The translations under genes were made by a program, and so were the position numbers. Of a stretch of 64,000 nucleotides of DNA, positions 62,776 through 64,000 are shown piece after piece. The number at the start of each line of letters is the position of its first letter. Within the stretch, counting starts at the first letter, position 1. Location: the NCBI GenBank assembly GCA_963765935.1, contig CAVXXX010000004.1:248001-312000 (forward strand), in the 5' to 3' direction. Under the pieces are notes generated by a model that saw only the letters and a program-made list of their open reading frames with translations, was not told where the DNA came from and ran no database searches. The DNA is from JAMXLG01 sp963765935 (GTDB lineage: Bacteria > Vulcanimicrobiota > Vulcanimicrobiia > Vulcanimicrobiales > Vulcanimicrobiaceae).

Positions 62776-63606
62776 TCAGGATGATGTGATAACGAGCGCG
62801 GACATCTTTTCGACGAATTCTCCGTCGCCGAATTCTTTGCTCAATGCTTCGATCGTTCGGTTGCGCACATCAGCAGCGCGCGCAGGGCCGAGCCGATCGA
62901 AATCTACGCCGAGCGGGCTGCCGTGAAGGAGCCCCTCCACTGCATCGGTGACCGAGCGCGACGCCGCCGTCTTGTCGACGACGTCGATCGTCACGTCGTT
63001 GAACCCGGCAGCTTGAAGATCGGACGTAATGCGCTCCGGATGCGCGTACGCGTGCGGAACGCGTTCCAAGAAACACGGTTCGCCGGTCTGCTCTTTGAAT
63101 ATCCGGCACACGAGTTCGTCGAGCGGATTGTGCGCCAAGTCGTTCCAGACGTTGAAGATGAACGTTCCATGAGCGCGCAAGACTCGCCGTGCCTCACGAA
63201 ACGCGGCGACCTTATCTGGAAAGAACATGACGCCGAATTGCGCGAGGACGAGATCGAATGCAGCACCGTCGAACGGTAACGATCCCGCGTCGGCTTGCTG
63301 AAACTGCACGTTCGGCGACGTGATGATTTTCGCGGCCATATCGATCATCGCTTGATTCAAATCGGTGGCAACGATCCACGCCGCGGGCAGCGCGACGGCG
63401 ATTTCCCGCGTCACCACGCCCGTCCCGGCGGCAACTTCGAGCACGCGCGACGGTGCACGCGCTACGACGCGATCGGTCAAGTCCTCCGCATACGGCTCGA
63501 ATAAGAGCGGCACGAGGCCCTTCTCGTAGCCCTCCGGGATCGAGCCGACAAAGGAAGCATCCGCTTGCCGAAACTCGCTACCGCCCGATGGAGTAGCAGT
63601 GTCCAT
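62776..63606 (-). CDS. SAM-dependent methyltransferase (class I)
   Basis: This 276-residue protein has the SAM motif I VLEVAAGTGVVTREIA near residue 54, then VATDLNQAMIDMA and FDLVLAQFGVMFFPD. A C-terminal region (VEGLLHGSPLGVDFDRLG) follows. Substrate is unknown, and it resembles UbiE/phospholipid methyltransferase-like enzymes. The ATG at 63606 shares bases with the divergent DUF1232 start in a CATG. Confidence 0.88.
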   Translation of the reverse strand: MDTATPSGGSEFRQADASFVGSIPEGYEKGLVPLLFEPYAEDLTDRVVARAPSRVLEVAAGTGVVTREIAVALPAAWIVATDLNQAMIDMAAKIITSPNVQFQQADAGSLPFDGAAFDLVLAQFGVMFFPDKVAAFREARRVLRAHGTFIFNVWNDLAHNPLDELVCRIFKEQTGEPCFLERVPHAYAHPERITSDLQAAGFNDVTIDVVDKTAASRSVTDAVEGLLHGSPLGVDFDRLGPARAADVRNRTIEALSKEFGDGEFVEKMSALVITSS

Positions 63607-63883
63607 GAGAATCCTCCGCCTTCTGCTTGCTGCCAAAACGTCACTATTCCGTACCGTCCCGCTTATGCGTGATACGCGCGTGCCGTTCGCCCTGAAAGCC
63701 GGGACGCTTGCCGTGGCGCTGCTCGTTGTATCGCCGGTCGATCTGTTTAGTGACATCCCGGGTCTTGGATTGCTCGACGATGCGGCGCTTTTGTCGTTGC
63801 TCTGCTACTGGTTCGTGCGCCTTGCGTCGCGACACACAGAACCGCAGGCGGTGACGTCAGGGTTTCTTGCTCGCATCGATTAG
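63605..63883 (+). CDS. DUF1232 (YkvA-like) membrane protein
   Basis: This 92-residue protein has the DUF1232 core VPFALKAGTLAVALLVVSPV with DLFSDIPGLGLLDDAALLSL following. It is a small helical membrane or membrane-associated domain of unknown role. The ATG at 63605 overlaps the divergent methyltransferase start. The end overlaps the TMEM175-like gene by 27 bases. Confidence 0.85.
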   Translation: MRILRLLLAAKTSLFRTVPLMRDTRVPFALKAGTLAVALLVVSPVDLFSDIPGLGLLDDAALLSLLCYWFVRLASRHTEPQAVTSGFLARID

Positions 63884-64000
63884 CGGCTCGAGACGCCGGT
63901 CAGGGACGAACCAAAGCACGGCAACCGCAACGATTAAGGCATCGGAGATGACCGTCGAAAAGAACGCGACACCGATGGCAATGATATAGAGCGCAATCGG
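63857..64000 (-). CDS. TMEM175-like potassium channel (C-terminal part only)
   Basis: The 47 visible residues are PIALYIIAIGVAFFSTVISD, ALIVAVAVLWFVPDRRLEPL and IDASKKP. The last helix and the VPDRR end match bacterial TMEM175 proteins (DUF1211), which form K+ channels. The rest of the gene is outside the window, so this is tentative. Confidence 0.6.
   Translation of the reverse strand, partial: PIALYIIAIGVAFFSTVISDALIVAVAVLWFVPDRRLEPLIDASKKP

Noticed and set aside
62768..62785. GGCTCAGGATGATG resembling the dispersed repeat
   Set aside because: Only about 11 bases agree, and the CCTTCGAC half is missing.

Overview
The window is 64 kb of very densely coded bacterial chromosome, with moderately high GC, many GTG and TTG starts, and 1 to 4 base stop/start overlaps. 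There is no gap above about 300 bases, and I see no rRNA, tRNA, CRISPR array, insertion sequence or prophage. Gene content (SoxR, LhrC repair set, DUF2277, VC1184-type aminotransferase, tandem orphan histidine kinases, H1-like tail protein) suggests an aerobic, free-living, probably soil-type bacterium. The style recalls Candidatus Eremiobacterota (WPS-2) or a neighbouring phylum, but that placement is a guess without marker genes. At least two genes carry frameshifts, so a draft or metagenome assembly is possible.

Layout. 1-6.3 kb: a TauE/SafE permease end, then an amino-acid operon on the minus strand (cysK, L-asparaginase II, metH). metH carries two in-frame copies of a short dispersed repeat, exactly in its inter-domain linkers. 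6.4-12 kb: ligase-associated nuclease, an AsnC-type sensor domain protein, a class C serine hydrolase and an ATP-dependent DNA ligase. 12-18 kb: a frameshifted hydrolase, a class V aminotransferase, a second serine hydrolase, an Lrp regulator divergent from an EamA exporter, and an aldo/keto reductase. 18-26 kb: a phenylacetate-type catabolic cluster (enoyl-CoA hydratase, lone PaaA-like diiron protein, PaaX regulator, aldehyde dehydrogenase, thiolase, PaaH-type dehydrogenase) without PaaK or PaaBCDE here. 26-34 kb: NUDIX hydrolase, small secreted proteins, a CreD-like membrane protein behind a striking double palindrome, and the LhrC helicase and its phosphoesterase partner. The nuclease and ligase of the same repair set lie about 17-25 kb away.

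34-44 kb: histone H1-like basic protein with its own terminator, MFS exporter, cytidylate kinase-like protein, and an ABC-2/DUF990 exporter whose second permease is separated from the first by a flush block of five minus-strand loci (AlkA-type glycosylase, pirin, UBP zinc finger, a broken metalloprotease, CorA). 44-54 kb: cyclophilin, anti-sigma-like ATPase, M28 peptidase, odd histidine phosphatase, two tandem histidine kinases, DoxX, and a SoxR locus with a near-textbook SoxR promoter driving a short-chain dehydrogenase and a QueA-like gene. 54.5-61 kb: the most unusual locus, an 865-residue protein with a Ser/Thr-rich, pore-former-like segment translated together with a phospholipase D and followed by a CPA2 antiporter fused to two universal-stress domains. 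61-64 kb: acetyltransferase, GSA aminomutase-like enzyme, methyltransferase, DUF1232 protein and the end of a TMEM175-like channel.

Most interesting for follow-up: the 865-residue protein/PLD pair, the lone diiron oxygenase cluster, the repeats inside metH, the SoxR regulon and the double palindrome.
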